From assembly GCF_003428335.1 (NCBI RefSeq), contig NZ_CP031704.1, positions 1,426,001 through 1,490,000 of the forward strand: a stretch of 64,000 nt of DNA, written 5' to 3'. Every line of letters begins with the position of its first letter. The stretch's first letter is position 1. Positions 53,552 through 61,396 of the stretch are shown here, piece by piece. The notes beneath the pieces are model-generated. The model saw only the letters and a program-made list of their open reading frames with translations, was not told the DNA's origin and did not search any database. The position numbers and the translations under genes are program-made. The stretch comes from Solimonas sp. K1W22B-7 (lineage in GTDB: Bacteria; Pseudomonadota; Gammaproteobacteria; Nevskiales; Nevskiaceae).

Positions 53552-54826
53552 TCAGGCCTTGATGGCGAAGCCGCTGGCGTAGGCGGCCGCCTTCGAGGGG
53601 TCGAAGACGGTGCCGTCGAACAGGGTTTCGGTCTTCAGCGGGTTGGTCGGCACGGCGACGCCGAGGGACTTCGCGGCATCGGTGTAGAGCTCGATCTGGT
53701 TGATCTGCTTCGCCACGCCGACGTAGTCGATGTCCTGCTTGAGCAGGCCCCAGCGGCGGTGCTGGGTCAGGAACCAGGCGCCATGCGACAGGTAGGGGAA
53801 GTTGACCTCGCCGTCCATGAAGAACTTCATGTAGTCCGGGTCCTGCCAGGTCTTGCCCAGGCCGTCCTCGTACTTGCCCTGCATGCGGCCGAGGATGACC
53901 GGCGGCGGCGCGTTGACGTAGGACTTGCCGCCGATGATCTCCGAGACCTTGGCGCGGTTGGCCATGGCGTCGATGTGCTTGGAGGCTTCCAGCACCGCGC
54001 AGATCATCGCCTTGGCGGTGTTGGGGTACTTGGTCACGAACTCCTTGGTCGTGCCCAGCACCTTCTCCGGGTGGTTCTTCCAGATGCCCTGGGTGGTGGT
54101 GGCGGTGAAGCCGATCTTGTCGAAGACGGCGCGCGCGTTCCAGGGTTCGCCGACGCAGTAGCCGTCCATGTTGCCGACGCGCATGTTGGCGACCATCTGC
54201 GGCGGCGGGATGACGATGGTCTTGACGTCCTGCATCGGGTCGATGCCGTGGGCCGACAGCCAGTAGTACAGCCACATGGCGTGCGTGCCGGTGGGGAAGG
54301 TCTGGGCGAAGGTGTACTCGCGCTTCTTCTGCGCCACCAGCTTCTTCAGCGATTCGCCGGTGGTCGCGCCCTCTTCCTTGAGCTTGTTGGACAGCGTGAT
54401 GGCCTGGCCGTTGTAGTTGAGGTTCATCAGCACGGCCATGTCCTTCTTCGGCCCGCCGATACCCAGGTGCACGCCGTAGACCAGGCCGTAGAGCACGTGG
54501 GCCGCGTCGAGCTGGCCGAGCACCAGCTTGTCGCGCACCGCCGCCCAGCTGGCTTCCTTGGACACGGTGACGTTGAGGCCGTACTTCTTGAACAGGCCCA
54601 GTTCCGAGGCCATCACCACGCTGGCGCAGTCGGTCAGCGGAATGAAGCCGATCGTGAGATCGGGCTTCTCGATCGGGCCGATGCCGGCGGCGCTGGCGGA
54701 TGTCGGCAGGGTCATCGCGCCGCCGGCCACCACGCCGGCGGCGGCCATCAGCGAGTGCCTCAGGAAGTCGCGGCGCGACAGTTCCGCGCTGTTCAGGCCC
54801 GCGGCGGCTTTTTCAATCGGGTTCAT
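53552..54826 (-). CDS. Nitrate-binding protein NrtA, Tat-exported
   Basis: Protein of 424 residues with a twin-arginine signal (SRRDFLRHSLMAAAGVVAGGAM) followed by the NrtA fold: LTIGFIPLTDCASVVMASELGLFKKYGLNVTVSKEASWAAVRDKLVLGQLDAAHVL and VGNMDGYCVGEPWNARAV, containing the conserved Trp, Gly and acidic residues of the nitrate site. Delivers nitrate to the NrtB/NrtD permease. A cytoplasmic NasS sensor is homologous, but the Tat signal makes this one a periplasmic transporter component. Confidence 0.93.
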   Translation of the reverse strand: MNPIEKAAAGLNSAELSRRDFLRHSLMAAAGVVAGGAMTLPTSASAAGIGPIEKPDLTIGFIPLTDCASVVMASELGLFKKYGLNVTVSKEASWAAVRDKLVLGQLDAAHVLYGLVYGVHLGIGGPKKDMAVLMNLNYNGQAITLSNKLKEEGATTGESLKKLVAQKKREYTFAQTFPTGTHAMWLYYWLSAHGIDPMQDVKTIVIPPPQMVANMRVGNMDGYCVGEPWNARAVFDKIGFTATTTQGIWKNHPEKVLGTTKEFVTKYPNTAKAMICAVLEASKHIDAMANRAKVSEIIGGKSYVNAPPPVILGRMQGKYEDGLGKTWQDPDYMKFFMDGEVNFPYLSHGAWFLTQHRRWGLLKQDIDYVGVAKQINQIELYTDAAKSLGVAVPTNPLKTETLFDGTVFDPSKAAAYASGFAIKA

Positions 54827-54858
54827 AGGTTCTCTCCTTGAATTCGGGTCGGCGGCGA

Positions 54859-56217
54859 TCAGAACTTGTATTCGATCCAGGCCCAGTACTTGCTCACGTC
54901 GTCGCGGATCGGCGAGGTGGCGGCCACCGGCGCATCGGAATCACCGGAGTAGCTCGCATACTTCAAGCCAATGCCGAGCTGATCGGTGAGCGGGCGGGTC
55001 GCCATCAGGTCGAACTCGTCGCCGTAGTCGTCGCCGCCCTCGTCGGCGCTGAACTGGTGGTAGACCGCGGTGAGCACGACCTTTTCCACGGTGGCGCTGG
55101 CCTGGAGGTAGAGGCGCTCGAGACCGGTGGCGGGCGTGGTCAGGAACATGTCGGCCCAGCCGTCATGCGCATGCATCGTCGCCAGCGGAGTCTGGAAGCC
55201 GTAGGTGCCGTCGCCGCCGAGCACTTCGTAGCCGAGCTTGAGTCCGAACACCTTGTAGCTGGCGCCCAGTTCAGCCAGCGTGTAGCTCGCATCGACGGTA
55301 TCCGGCGCGTCGGCGTAGTCGCTCTGGTCGGCGTATTCCAGTGCATAGCTCAGGTTGAAGTCCTGCACCGGAACGGTGCCGGTGACGCGCAGGCCGATCG
55401 TCTGGCTGTCGCCGGTCGGGTTGCCCGGCGCGATCGGCGCGGGTGCGCCCGCTGCCGCGGCGGCGGCGACGACCGGGTTGGTGTCGAAGTCGAGCAGGTA
55501 GCCGTAGGCCGTCAAGGCCAGTGCCTTGTACGGTGCGAAGGCGAAGTTGACCAGGTGACCGTCGATGCCGCGGTTGGGGCTCAGGTCGGGAGCGACGCCG
55601 GTGTTGGAATGGTTGAAGACGCGGAACGCGTAGACATTCCTGATGTAGGCATAGTTGAGCGTGGTCTTGGGCAGGAAGGCGTTGGTGAGCAGGACGCCGT
55701 CATAAGTCTGCTCGTGCTGGCGCCAGCCGACGTTGCCGATGAAGCGGGCGTTGTCGAAGATGATGCGCTGGCGACCGACCTTCAACGTGGTCTTGGCCGG
55801 AGCGGCATAGCGGAGCCAGGCCTGGTTGATCTCGCTGGTTTCCGGATCGGCGACCACCGGGTAAGCCGCACGGCGGTTGCCCTGGTTGTTGTCGGTGCCG
55901 TTGAAGTTGTCCTTGCCGAGCACGGTGACGTTCTCGAATTCCAGCTGCGCATCGACGTTGTTCCACTTGCCGGTGGTGTAGCCGAGGCGACTGCGCAGTG
56001 TGGTCGCACTGGCCTTCTCGGTGATGGTTGCCGGCAGTTCCTGGTCTACGTTCTCGTAGCGCAGGCGCATGTCGAGATTCGGCGCGCCGCCAGAGATGGC
56101 GTACGGCAGGTTCTCGAGCGGATCGGCGCTGGCGATCATCGGAAGGCCCAGGTTGGCGATGGCCAGGGCCATCAAGGTTTTTTGGACAAACGAGTCCCTG
56201 CTGCTGCGACGCTGCAT
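54859..56217 (-). CDS. Outer-membrane channel protein (alginate-export-like porin) of the nitrate cluster
   Basis: Protein of 452 residues: a signal peptide (about 1-32), then amphipathic beta strands such as LDMRLRYENVDQ, TTLRSRLGYTTGKWNNVDAQLEFENV and TTLKVGRQRIIFDNARFIGN, ending in a terminal strand KYWAWIEYKF with the C-terminal Phe that BAM recognises. The RLGYTTGKW and GRQRI blocks match the alginate-export/DUF family of porins often located next to nrtABC. Probably admits nitrate to the periplasm. First gene of the unit; its leader carries an intrinsic terminator. Confidence 0.85.
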   Translation of the reverse strand: MQRRSSRDSFVQKTLMALAIANLGLPMIASADPLENLPYAISGGAPNLDMRLRYENVDQELPATITEKASATTLRSRLGYTTGKWNNVDAQLEFENVTVLGKDNFNGTDNNQGNRRAAYPVVADPETSEINQAWLRYAAPAKTTLKVGRQRIIFDNARFIGNVGWRQHEQTYDGVLLTNAFLPKTTLNYAYIRNVYAFRVFNHSNTGVAPDLSPNRGIDGHLVNFAFAPYKALALTAYGYLLDFDTNPVVAAAAAAGAPAPIAPGNPTGDSQTIGLRVTGTVPVQDFNLSYALEYADQSDYADAPDTVDASYTLAELGASYKVFGLKLGYEVLGGDGTYGFQTPLATMHAHDGWADMFLTTPATGLERLYLQASATVEKVVLTAVYHQFSADEGGDDYGDEFDLMATRPLTDQLGIGLKYASYSGDSDAPVAATSPIRDDVSKYWAWIEYKF

Positions 56218-56262
56218 GATTAAAGTCCCCAATGACGGTGTGGTCGGCGTTGACCGGAAAAT

Positions 56263-56299
56263 AAAAAAGGCGCCTGCACGGTTTCCCCGTACAGGCGCC
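56263..56299 (-). terminator. Leader terminator upstream of the porin-nrt unit (putative NasT attenuator)
   Basis: Minus-strand GGCGCCTGTACGG-GGAAA-CCGTGCAGGCGCC followed by TTTTTT: a 13-bp stem with a U-tract, 46 bp upstream of the porin ATG and about 80 nt downstream of the predicted sigma-54 start. Immediately before it is a small hairpin, ACCC-AAGGGC-GGGT (about 56335-56348), with a six-base loop with A first and G fourth, as ANTAR proteins prefer. It may equally terminate nasT; both roles can coexist. Confidence 0.8.
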
Positions 56300-56390
56300 A
56301 TTGCCCGAATCGATTTAGATGGTGATGTCTCGGCAGACCCGCCCTTGGGTTGGCGCCTCGCGGCGCCGCCTCGACACTTGTTTCTATACG

Positions 56391-56406
56391 AGCAAGTGCC
56401 GTGCCA
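56391..56406 (-). promoter_or_regulatory. Sigma-54 promoter of the porin-nrtABD unit
   Basis: Minus-strand TGGCACGGCACTTGCT matches TGGCACRNNNNTTGCW at every fixed position. It lies in the short nasT-porin gap, so transcription would begin near 56380 and run through the terminator-bearing leader. Confidence 0.88.
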
Positions 56407-56429
56407 ACTCTTCGGTCAGGTCTTGTCTG

Positions 56430-56990
56430 TCATGCTTTGCCGAGGATGCCGCGTGCCACTTCGACCAGTTTGGTGCTGGACTCCATCGCCATGCGCTGCA
56501 TGCGTCGGTAGGCACCGGCTTCGCCGAGGCCCTCGCGCTCCATCATGCGGCACTTGGCGAGATCGACGATGCGGCGCTCCTCCATGTGCTGGCGCGCCGT
56601 TTCCAGGTCGCGCTGCAGCTGGCGCGTACCATTGAAGTGCGCCACCGCGGTTTCCACCAGCGAGCGCGCGGCGATGGGCGACAGCTGCGGCACGACGTAG
56701 AAGCTGACGCCGGCGACAGCGGCTTCGCGGATCATGTCGTAGTCGGCATTGGCGGCGAACATCACCATCGGCTTCGGCGTGTTGCGCGCAATCAGTGCGA
56801 GATGCTCCAGCGTGTCGCGCGCCGGGGAATCGGCGGAAATGACGATGGCGTCAGGCTGCAGTTCGCGCGTGTGCTTGTAGATGTCCGAGGTTCCGGAAAT
56901 GAACCCCAATACCTCGAAGCCCGCTTCGACCAATACTTCTTCCAGAGCCGTGACCTGCTCTGGGCGTGTGTCGACTACCAGTACTCTCAT
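56430..56990 (-). CDS. nasT: NasT-type ANTAR response regulator (transcription antiterminator)
   Basis: Protein of 186 residues. The N-terminal receiver-like domain (MRVLVVDTRPEQVTALEEVLVEAGFEVLG, DAIVISADSPARDTLEHL) has an Asp in the SADSP position. The C-terminal ANTAR domain (RRIVDLAKCRMMEREGLGEAGAYRRMQRMAMESSTKLVEVARGIL) binds paired RNA hairpins and prevents termination. In Azotobacter and Pseudomonas NasT activates nas genes when nitrate releases it from NasS. No nasS lies beside it here. Located between narK and the porin gene. Confidence 0.92.
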   Translation of the reverse strand: MRVLVVDTRPEQVTALEEVLVEAGFEVLGFISGTSDIYKHTRELQPDAIVISADSPARDTLEHLALIARNTPKPMVMFAANADYDMIREAAVAGVSFYVVPQLSPIAARSLVETAVAHFNGTRQLQRDLETARQHMEERRIVDLAKCRMMEREGLGEAGAYRRMQRMAMESSTKLVEVARGILGKA

Positions 56991-57081
56991 TGGGTCAGCG
57001 CGACGTTGCGCATTCCTGTTCTATTCCTGCGGGACCGTACGCCGTTGCACGGTCCGGTAATTTCTAGCTCTCTGCGCCCAC

Positions 57082-57129
57082 AAAAAAGGGCGCATGAATC
57101 GCTGCTCGCAAGAACAGCGCCATGCGCCC
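57082..57129 (-). terminator. Intrinsic terminator after narK
   Basis: Minus-strand GGGGCGCATGGCGCTG ... CAGCG-AT-TCATGCGCCC followed by TTTTTTG, starting 17 bp after the narK stop. It separates narK from nasT, implying either a nasT promoter in 56991-57080 or partial read-through. Confidence 0.8.
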
Positions 57130-57145
57130 CGGTTACGGACGGGTG

Positions 57146-58513
57146 CTAGGCCGGCTGCGGCTCCCCGGAGGGGGCGCCGGCGGCCTTGGCGGCAGCGCGG
57201 GCAGCGAGCGCTTCCTGGTAGAGCTTCTCTTCGCTGGACTTGTGCTCGGGGCTGAAGCGCACCGCGATGGCGCAGACCGCGGCCACCGTCACGCAGATGC
57301 CGAGGATGTGCAGGGTGGTCTGCGCATCGCCGGTGCCCTTCATCAGGAAGCCCGCGGCCACCGCGCCGACGTTGCCGCCCGCGCCGATGATGCCGGCCAC
57401 GCCACCGAGGGCCTTGCGGTCGATGAACGGCACCAGGGCGTAGGTCGCGCCGCAGGCCATGTGGGTGAACAGGCCGAAGGTGATCATGGCGACGATCGCC
57501 ATGCCGACGCTCTGCATCGAGGCGAACCACAGCAGGCCGAGGCCCTCGCCGACGATCAGGACGAACAGCAGCGTGGTGCGGCCGTCGAGACCCTTGGTCT
57601 TGGCGACCTTGTCGGAGATGATGCCGCCGAGCGCGCGGGCGAACAGGGCCAGCAGGCCGAAGCTGCCGGCGGCCAGGCCCGCGCTCTTGAGGTCGAGCTT
57701 GAACTGGTCGACGTAGTACAGCGCGGCCATGTTGTGGATGAAGATTTCCACGCCGAAGCAGGCGCCGTAGGTGACGAACAGCAGCCAGACGCGGTAGTTG
57801 GCGCAGGCCTGCTTGAAGCTGGCCCAGCCGCCGCCCTTGCCGCCGGTGATCTCGATGCCCTTGGCGCGGAGTTCCTGGAAGTTGCCCTCCGGGCAGTCCT
57901 GCGTATAGCGCCAGTACATCACCGCCATGATCAGCATCAGCACGCCGGGGACGATCATCGACACGCGCCAGCCCAGGGTCTTCTCGACGCCGAAGCTCAG
58001 CACTGCCGCCAGCACCAGCGGCATCACCGTCTGGGTCACGCCGCCGCCGGAGTTGCCCCAGCCGGCCGCCGCCGCATTGGCGGTGCCGACCACGTTGGGC
58101 GCGAACATCACCGAGGTGTGGTACTGGGTGATGACGAAGCTGGCGCCGATCGCACCGATGCACAGGCGGAAGAACAGGAAGGCTTCATAGCTCTTGGCGA
58201 AGGCCACGCCGAGCACCGGGATGGCACCCACCAGCAGCAGGCCGGTGTAGGCCTTGCGCGGGCCGAACTTGTCGCACAGCGGGCCGATGATCAGGCGGAT
58301 GATGATCGTCACCGCCACCGCCGCAATGTTGATGTTGGCGATCTGGTCCTTGGTCAGGCCGAACTCGCCCTTGATCACCGGCATCAGCGGCGCGATGGCG
58401 AACCATGCGAAGAAGCAGACGAAGAAGGCCATCCAGGTCAGGTGGAAGGCGCGCATCTGCGGGGTGTTGAAGCTGAAGAGGTTGATGCGTGTGGCTTTTG
58501 CTGAGGCAATCAT
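57146..58513 (-). CDS. Nitrate/nitrite transporter of the NarK/NasA major facilitator type
   Basis: Twelve-helix MFS protein of 455 residues with both nitrate signature motifs: GWGNSGGGVTQ in helix 5 and GAGGNVGAVAAGF in helix 11, plus RLIIGPLCDKFGPRKAYTGLL as the MFS A-motif and the conserved Arg for substrate binding. ATG 58513 is chosen because an upstream ATG (58558) lies inside a sigma-54 promoter and would be upstream of the transcription start. A second nitrate uptake route beside the ABC system. Confidence 0.93.
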   Translation of the reverse strand: MIASAKATRINLFSFNTPQMRAFHLTWMAFFVCFFAWFAIAPLMPVIKGEFGLTKDQIANINIAAVAVTIIIRLIIGPLCDKFGPRKAYTGLLLVGAIPVLGVAFAKSYEAFLFFRLCIGAIGASFVITQYHTSVMFAPNVVGTANAAAAGWGNSGGGVTQTVMPLVLAAVLSFGVEKTLGWRVSMIVPGVLMLIMAVMYWRYTQDCPEGNFQELRAKGIEITGGKGGGWASFKQACANYRVWLLFVTYGACFGVEIFIHNMAALYYVDQFKLDLKSAGLAAGSFGLLALFARALGGIISDKVAKTKGLDGRTTLLFVLIVGEGLGLLWFASMQSVGMAIVAMITFGLFTHMACGATYALVPFIDRKALGGVAGIIGAGGNVGAVAAGFLMKGTGDAQTTLHILGICVTVAAVCAIAVRFSPEHKSSEEKLYQEALAARAAAKAAGAPSGEPQPA

Positions 58514-58546
58514 GGCGGGCTCAATGCGAGGTTTGCACCGGCTTGA

Positions 58547-58562
58547 CGCAATGCTCATGCCA
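58547..58562 (-). promoter_or_regulatory. Sigma-54 promoter of narK
   Basis: Minus-strand TGGCATGAGCATTGCG, differing from TGGCACRNNNNTTGCW at two outer positions only, with GG and GC invariant pairs kept. Predicted transcription start about 58535, upstream of the ATG at 58513. Confidence 0.75.
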
Positions 58563-58723
58563 ACAGTGGATCGTCGTTCGGAGCTCTTTCTTTTTCAATT
58601 GAAAACAATGGCATGGGGTGCGGCGGCGACTTTTTGTCCGGCCCCCGGCGCGCTTTTGGGGCGCACCGCCCGAGTGCGTGGCGGAAGCATCCCGGTGCAA
58701 ACCACGTACGGCGAATGCCTCTT
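58563..58723. other. narK upstream region, no gene
   Basis: Non-coding. Contains AT-rich TTTTTCAATTGAAAAC (58591-58606) and GC-rich stretches with GCGCACCGCCCGAGTGCG, which loosely resembles an NtrC dyad. It ends at family-S copy C. Together with that element the gap to the next gene is about 425 bp. Confidence 0.4.
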
Positions 58724-58991
58724 TAGGGCCTGTTGACGCTACCGCGACCGCTGCGACGGAGGCCGCCTGGGTGCAGGGCTATGCCCCGAGGCGCGCCGTG
58801 TACTAGATGTACATCAGCGACTCGGGGCGACGCCCTGCGCCCAGGCGGCCCCGCCCTCCGGGTGCCCCCGTCTTTGCCGCCATGCTGTGTTGCTCGTCAG
58901 TTACTTGGAACCACCAAGCGCCTTCCTCGCGTCGTGCCTGGCGGCAAATACGGGGGCATCGCAGCGATCGCGGTAGTGTCAACAGGCCCTA
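58724..58991. mobile_element. Structured 268-bp terminal-inverted-repeat element (family S), copy C
   Basis: Outer arms TAGGGCCTGTTGACGCTACC and GTAGTGTCAACAGGCCCTA pair. Hairpin 1 is as in copy A, and its inner loop is GTACTAGATGTAC. Hairpin 2 is GCCCCCGTCTTTGCCGCC with GGCGGCAAATACGGGGGC, but its tip has changed from CTTAT/ATAAG to CTTGG-AACCA-CCAAG with pairing kept. TA flanks both ends. Its right terminal triplet is the stop codon of the DUF2721 gene. Confidence 0.85.
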
Positions 58992-59387
58992 GTGCGGTTC
59001 CATCAGGTCGTCGAGTTCGACGTTCAGTGCCCGCACCGACAGGTAGATCTCGCGCAGCGACAGGGCCAGCGAGGCCAGCATCAGGATCAGCGCCAGTGCG
59101 AACAGGGCGGTGGCCAGCGGCTGGTGGTCGAACAGCAGGCCGAACAGGCTGGCGGTGCAGCTCAGCAGGCTCAGTACGCCCAGGGCCTGGGTATGGCGCA
59201 GCAGTGCCAGGCGCTGGCGCAGGTTCTCCACCTGCAGCTTCAGGCGCGGATGCGGCTCCTCGCGGTAGCGCGCGATCAGGTGGCGCGCCAGGCTCGCCAG
59301 GCCGAGGAAGCGGTTGGTGTAGGCCAGCATCAGCAGCGAGATCGCGGGAAACAGCAGGCCGGGAGTGGAGTAGGTCAGCGGGGTCAT
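58989..59387 (-). CDS. DUF2721-like small membrane protein
   Basis: Protein of 132 residues with three helices (LLFPAISLLMLAYTNRFLGLASL, LGVLSLLSCTASLFGLLF, ATALFALALILMLASLALSL) and a conserved-looking NRFLGLASLARHL and SLREIYLSVRALNVEL, the DUF2721 pattern. Function unknown. ATG 59387 is used. The TAG stop is formed by the end of the family-S element, so the C-terminal residues may have been altered by its insertion. Confidence 0.75.
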   Translation of the reverse strand: MTPLTYSTPGLLFPAISLLMLAYTNRFLGLASLARHLIARYREEPHPRLKLQVENLRQRLALLRHTQALGVLSLLSCTASLFGLLFDHQPLATALFALALILMLASLALSLREIYLSVRALNVELDDLMEPH

Positions 59388-59431
59388 GGGGCACGATCGG
59401 TGGTCGGGCACCAATTTAACGCATCGGCCCG

Positions 59432-60025
59432 CTATCCCGTCGCTGAAAGCCCGAAGCGTCGGTGCAGGGCCTCGCGCGAGGTCGCCAGCAGGAACTCCGA
59501 TTCGGCGCTTCCGGGCATCGCTCGCGCCATTGCCAGGGCTCCGGCCAGCTCGGCCAGCAAGGAAGCGGCGGCCTGCCGCGGTCGGGCCTGGCCCGTGGCC
59601 TCCAGCAGGCCGGCCAGTCGCGCGCTCACGGCCTCGATGCCGGCACCGAAGGCGCGCCTGGCCGCGCCGGCCAGATGCGGCGCCTCACCGCAAAGCGCCG
59701 GGATGGGGCAGCCGCGGGCACGGTCGTCGCGGTGGCGCTGCGACAGGTAGAAGTCGATATAGCCGGCCAGGGCCTCGGCCGGCGTGCGCTGCCGGGTGTA
59801 TTCGTCGATCTTGCCGAGGATGTCGGCGAACATTGCTGTCATCGCCTCGGCGATCAGCTCGTCCTTGGACTTGAAGTGGGCATAGAAGCCGCCGTGGGTC
59901 AGGCCGGCCTTGCCCATGATCGTGGCCACACCGACGCCGCGCGCGCCCTGCGCGCGGATCGCGCGCGCCGCTTCCCTGAGCAGCAGCGCGCGCGTGCGTT
60001 CCTTGTGGTCGGCGTCGTAGCGCAT
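59432..60025 (-). CDS. TetR/AcrR family transcriptional regulator
   Basis: Protein of 197 residues. N-terminal helix-turn-helix (HKERTRALLLREAARAIRAQGARGVGVATIMGKAGLTHGGFYAHFKSKDELIAEAM) typical of TetR; the C-terminal ligand domain contains GCPIPALCGEAPHLAG, as in YcdC/NemR-like subgroup members. It follows the thiolase gene by 26 bp in the same direction, so it may be cotranscribed with it and could regulate the thiolase/SDR genes. Confidence 0.9.
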   Translation of the reverse strand: MRYDADHKERTRALLLREAARAIRAQGARGVGVATIMGKAGLTHGGFYAHFKSKDELIAEAMTAMFADILGKIDEYTRQRTPAEALAGYIDFYLSQRHRDDRARGCPIPALCGEAPHLAGAARRAFGAGIEAVSARLAGLLEATGQARPRQAAASLLAELAGALAMARAMPGSAESEFLLATSREALHRRFGLSATG

Positions 60026-60051
60026 CGGGTGATTTTACCGGAAGGCCGCGC

Positions 60052-61209
60052 TCAGGCGGCCTCCAGGATCGTGGCGATGCCCTGGCCGCCGCCGATGCAC
60101 TGCGTCGCCAGCGCGTAGCGCTTGCCCTCGCGCTTGAGCAGCTGCGCCGCCTTGCCGGTGATGCGCGCGCCGGTGGCGCCCAGCGGATGGCCCAGGGCGA
60201 TGGCGCCGCCGTCCAGGTTGACCCTGGAGCGGTCGATGCCCAGCTCGCGCAGGCAGGCGGCGGCCTGGCTGCCGAAGGCCTCGTTGATCTCAACGATGTC
60301 GATGTCCTCGATCTTGAGGCCGGCGCGCGCCAGTGCCTTGCGCGTGGCCGGCACCGGGCCCATGCCCATCAGCTCCGGCTCGCAGCCGGCTACCGCCACC
60401 GCGCGGATGCGCGCCAGGATCTCCAGGCCATGCCGCTGCGCGAATGCCTCGGAGCAGACCAGCACCGCGGCGGCGCCGTCGGTCAGCGGCGAGGCGGTGC
60501 CGGCGGTGACGCTGCCGTCGGCGTGGAAGGCCGGCTTCAAGGCCGCCAGCCCCTCGGCCGTGGTCTGCGGGCGCAGGCAGCCGTCGCTGTCGACGACGCC
60601 TTCGGCCGTGTTCACCGGCGCGATCTCGCCGGCCAGGTGGCCGCTGGCCTGCGCCGCGGCGGCCTTCTGCTGCGACTCCAGCGCCAGCTGCTCCTGCTCG
60701 GCGCGCGGCACGCCGTAACGCTGGGCGACGTTCTCGGCGGTTTCGCCCATCGTCACGTAGGCCTGCGCGTCGAACTCGGGGTTCTCCACGCCCGGCTGAC
60801 GGAAGCGCGGGTTGGGCGAGGCGTTGAAGCCGCCCTGCGGCACGCGCGACATCGATTCCACCCCGGCACAGATGAAGGCCTCGCCGGCGCCGATCGCGAT
60901 CTGGCCGGCGGCGATGTGGATGGCGTTCATCGATGAGCCGCAGAAGCGGTTCACCGTGGCGCCGCCCACCGACTGCGGCAGCCCGGCCAGCAGGCCGGCG
61001 ATGCGTGCAATGTTGCTGCCCTGCTCGGCCTCGGGATAGGCGCAACCCATGATCACGTCCTCGATCAGCACCGGGTCCAGCTTCGACCGCTCGACCAGGG
61101 CCTTGATGGCGACGGCGGCGAGGTCGTCCGGGCGCGTGCCGGCCAGGCGGCCCTTGCGGGCGAAGTGGAAGGGGGTGCGGACATAGCCGGCGATGACGGC
61201 GGTGCTCAT
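60052..61209 (-). CDS. Acetyl-CoA acyltransferase (thiolase, FadA type)
   Basis: Thiolase of 385 residues catalysing the last step of beta-oxidation. The nucleophilic Cys is in VNRFCGSSMNAIH near residue 90, and the C-terminal active-site blocks EINEAFGSQAAACL, GGAIALGHPLGATGAR and ATQCIGGGQGIATI are complete. Closest in style to FadA/thiolase I. No fadB neighbour is present. Confidence 0.94.
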   Translation of the reverse strand: MSTAVIAGYVRTPFHFARKGRLAGTRPDDLAAVAIKALVERSKLDPVLIEDVIMGCAYPEAEQGSNIARIAGLLAGLPQSVGGATVNRFCGSSMNAIHIAAGQIAIGAGEAFICAGVESMSRVPQGGFNASPNPRFRQPGVENPEFDAQAYVTMGETAENVAQRYGVPRAEQEQLALESQQKAAAAQASGHLAGEIAPVNTAEGVVDSDGCLRPQTTAEGLAALKPAFHADGSVTAGTASPLTDGAAAVLVCSEAFAQRHGLEILARIRAVAVAGCEPELMGMGPVPATRKALARAGLKIEDIDIVEINEAFGSQAAACLRELGIDRSRVNLDGGAIALGHPLGATGARITGKAAQLLKREGKRYALATQCIGGGQGIATILEAA

Positions 61210-61246
61210 GGCTTGCTCCTGGTGAGACGGCTGAAAAGATCAGCAA

Positions 61247-61378
61247 TCCGCAAATGGACGCAAAGAACGCAAATGGAAGCATGGCGTTGCTGCCGCCTCA
61301 GTCGCGCAGTTCCCGGCGTGGCCAGCCGATGGCGCTTCCTGCTTGTCCATTCGCGTTTATTTGCGTTCATTTGCGGAC
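61247..61378. repeat. Inverted repeat of the GCAAATGAACGC type, copy 2
   Basis: Arms TCCGCAAATGGACGCAAAGA (61247-) and, from the right end inward, TCCGCAAATGAACGCAAATA pair over about 30 bp with several mismatches around a spacer of about 70 bp. Same family as 10234-10310. It lies between the SDR stop and the thiolase start. Confidence 0.8.
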
Positions 61379-61396
61379 CCTCTGTTGCTTCTGTGT

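Noticed and set aside
56263-56299. Riboswitch in the porin leader
   Set aside because: No known metabolite-binding motif is recognisable; the hairpin plus U-tract near nasT is better explained as a NasT-controlled terminator.
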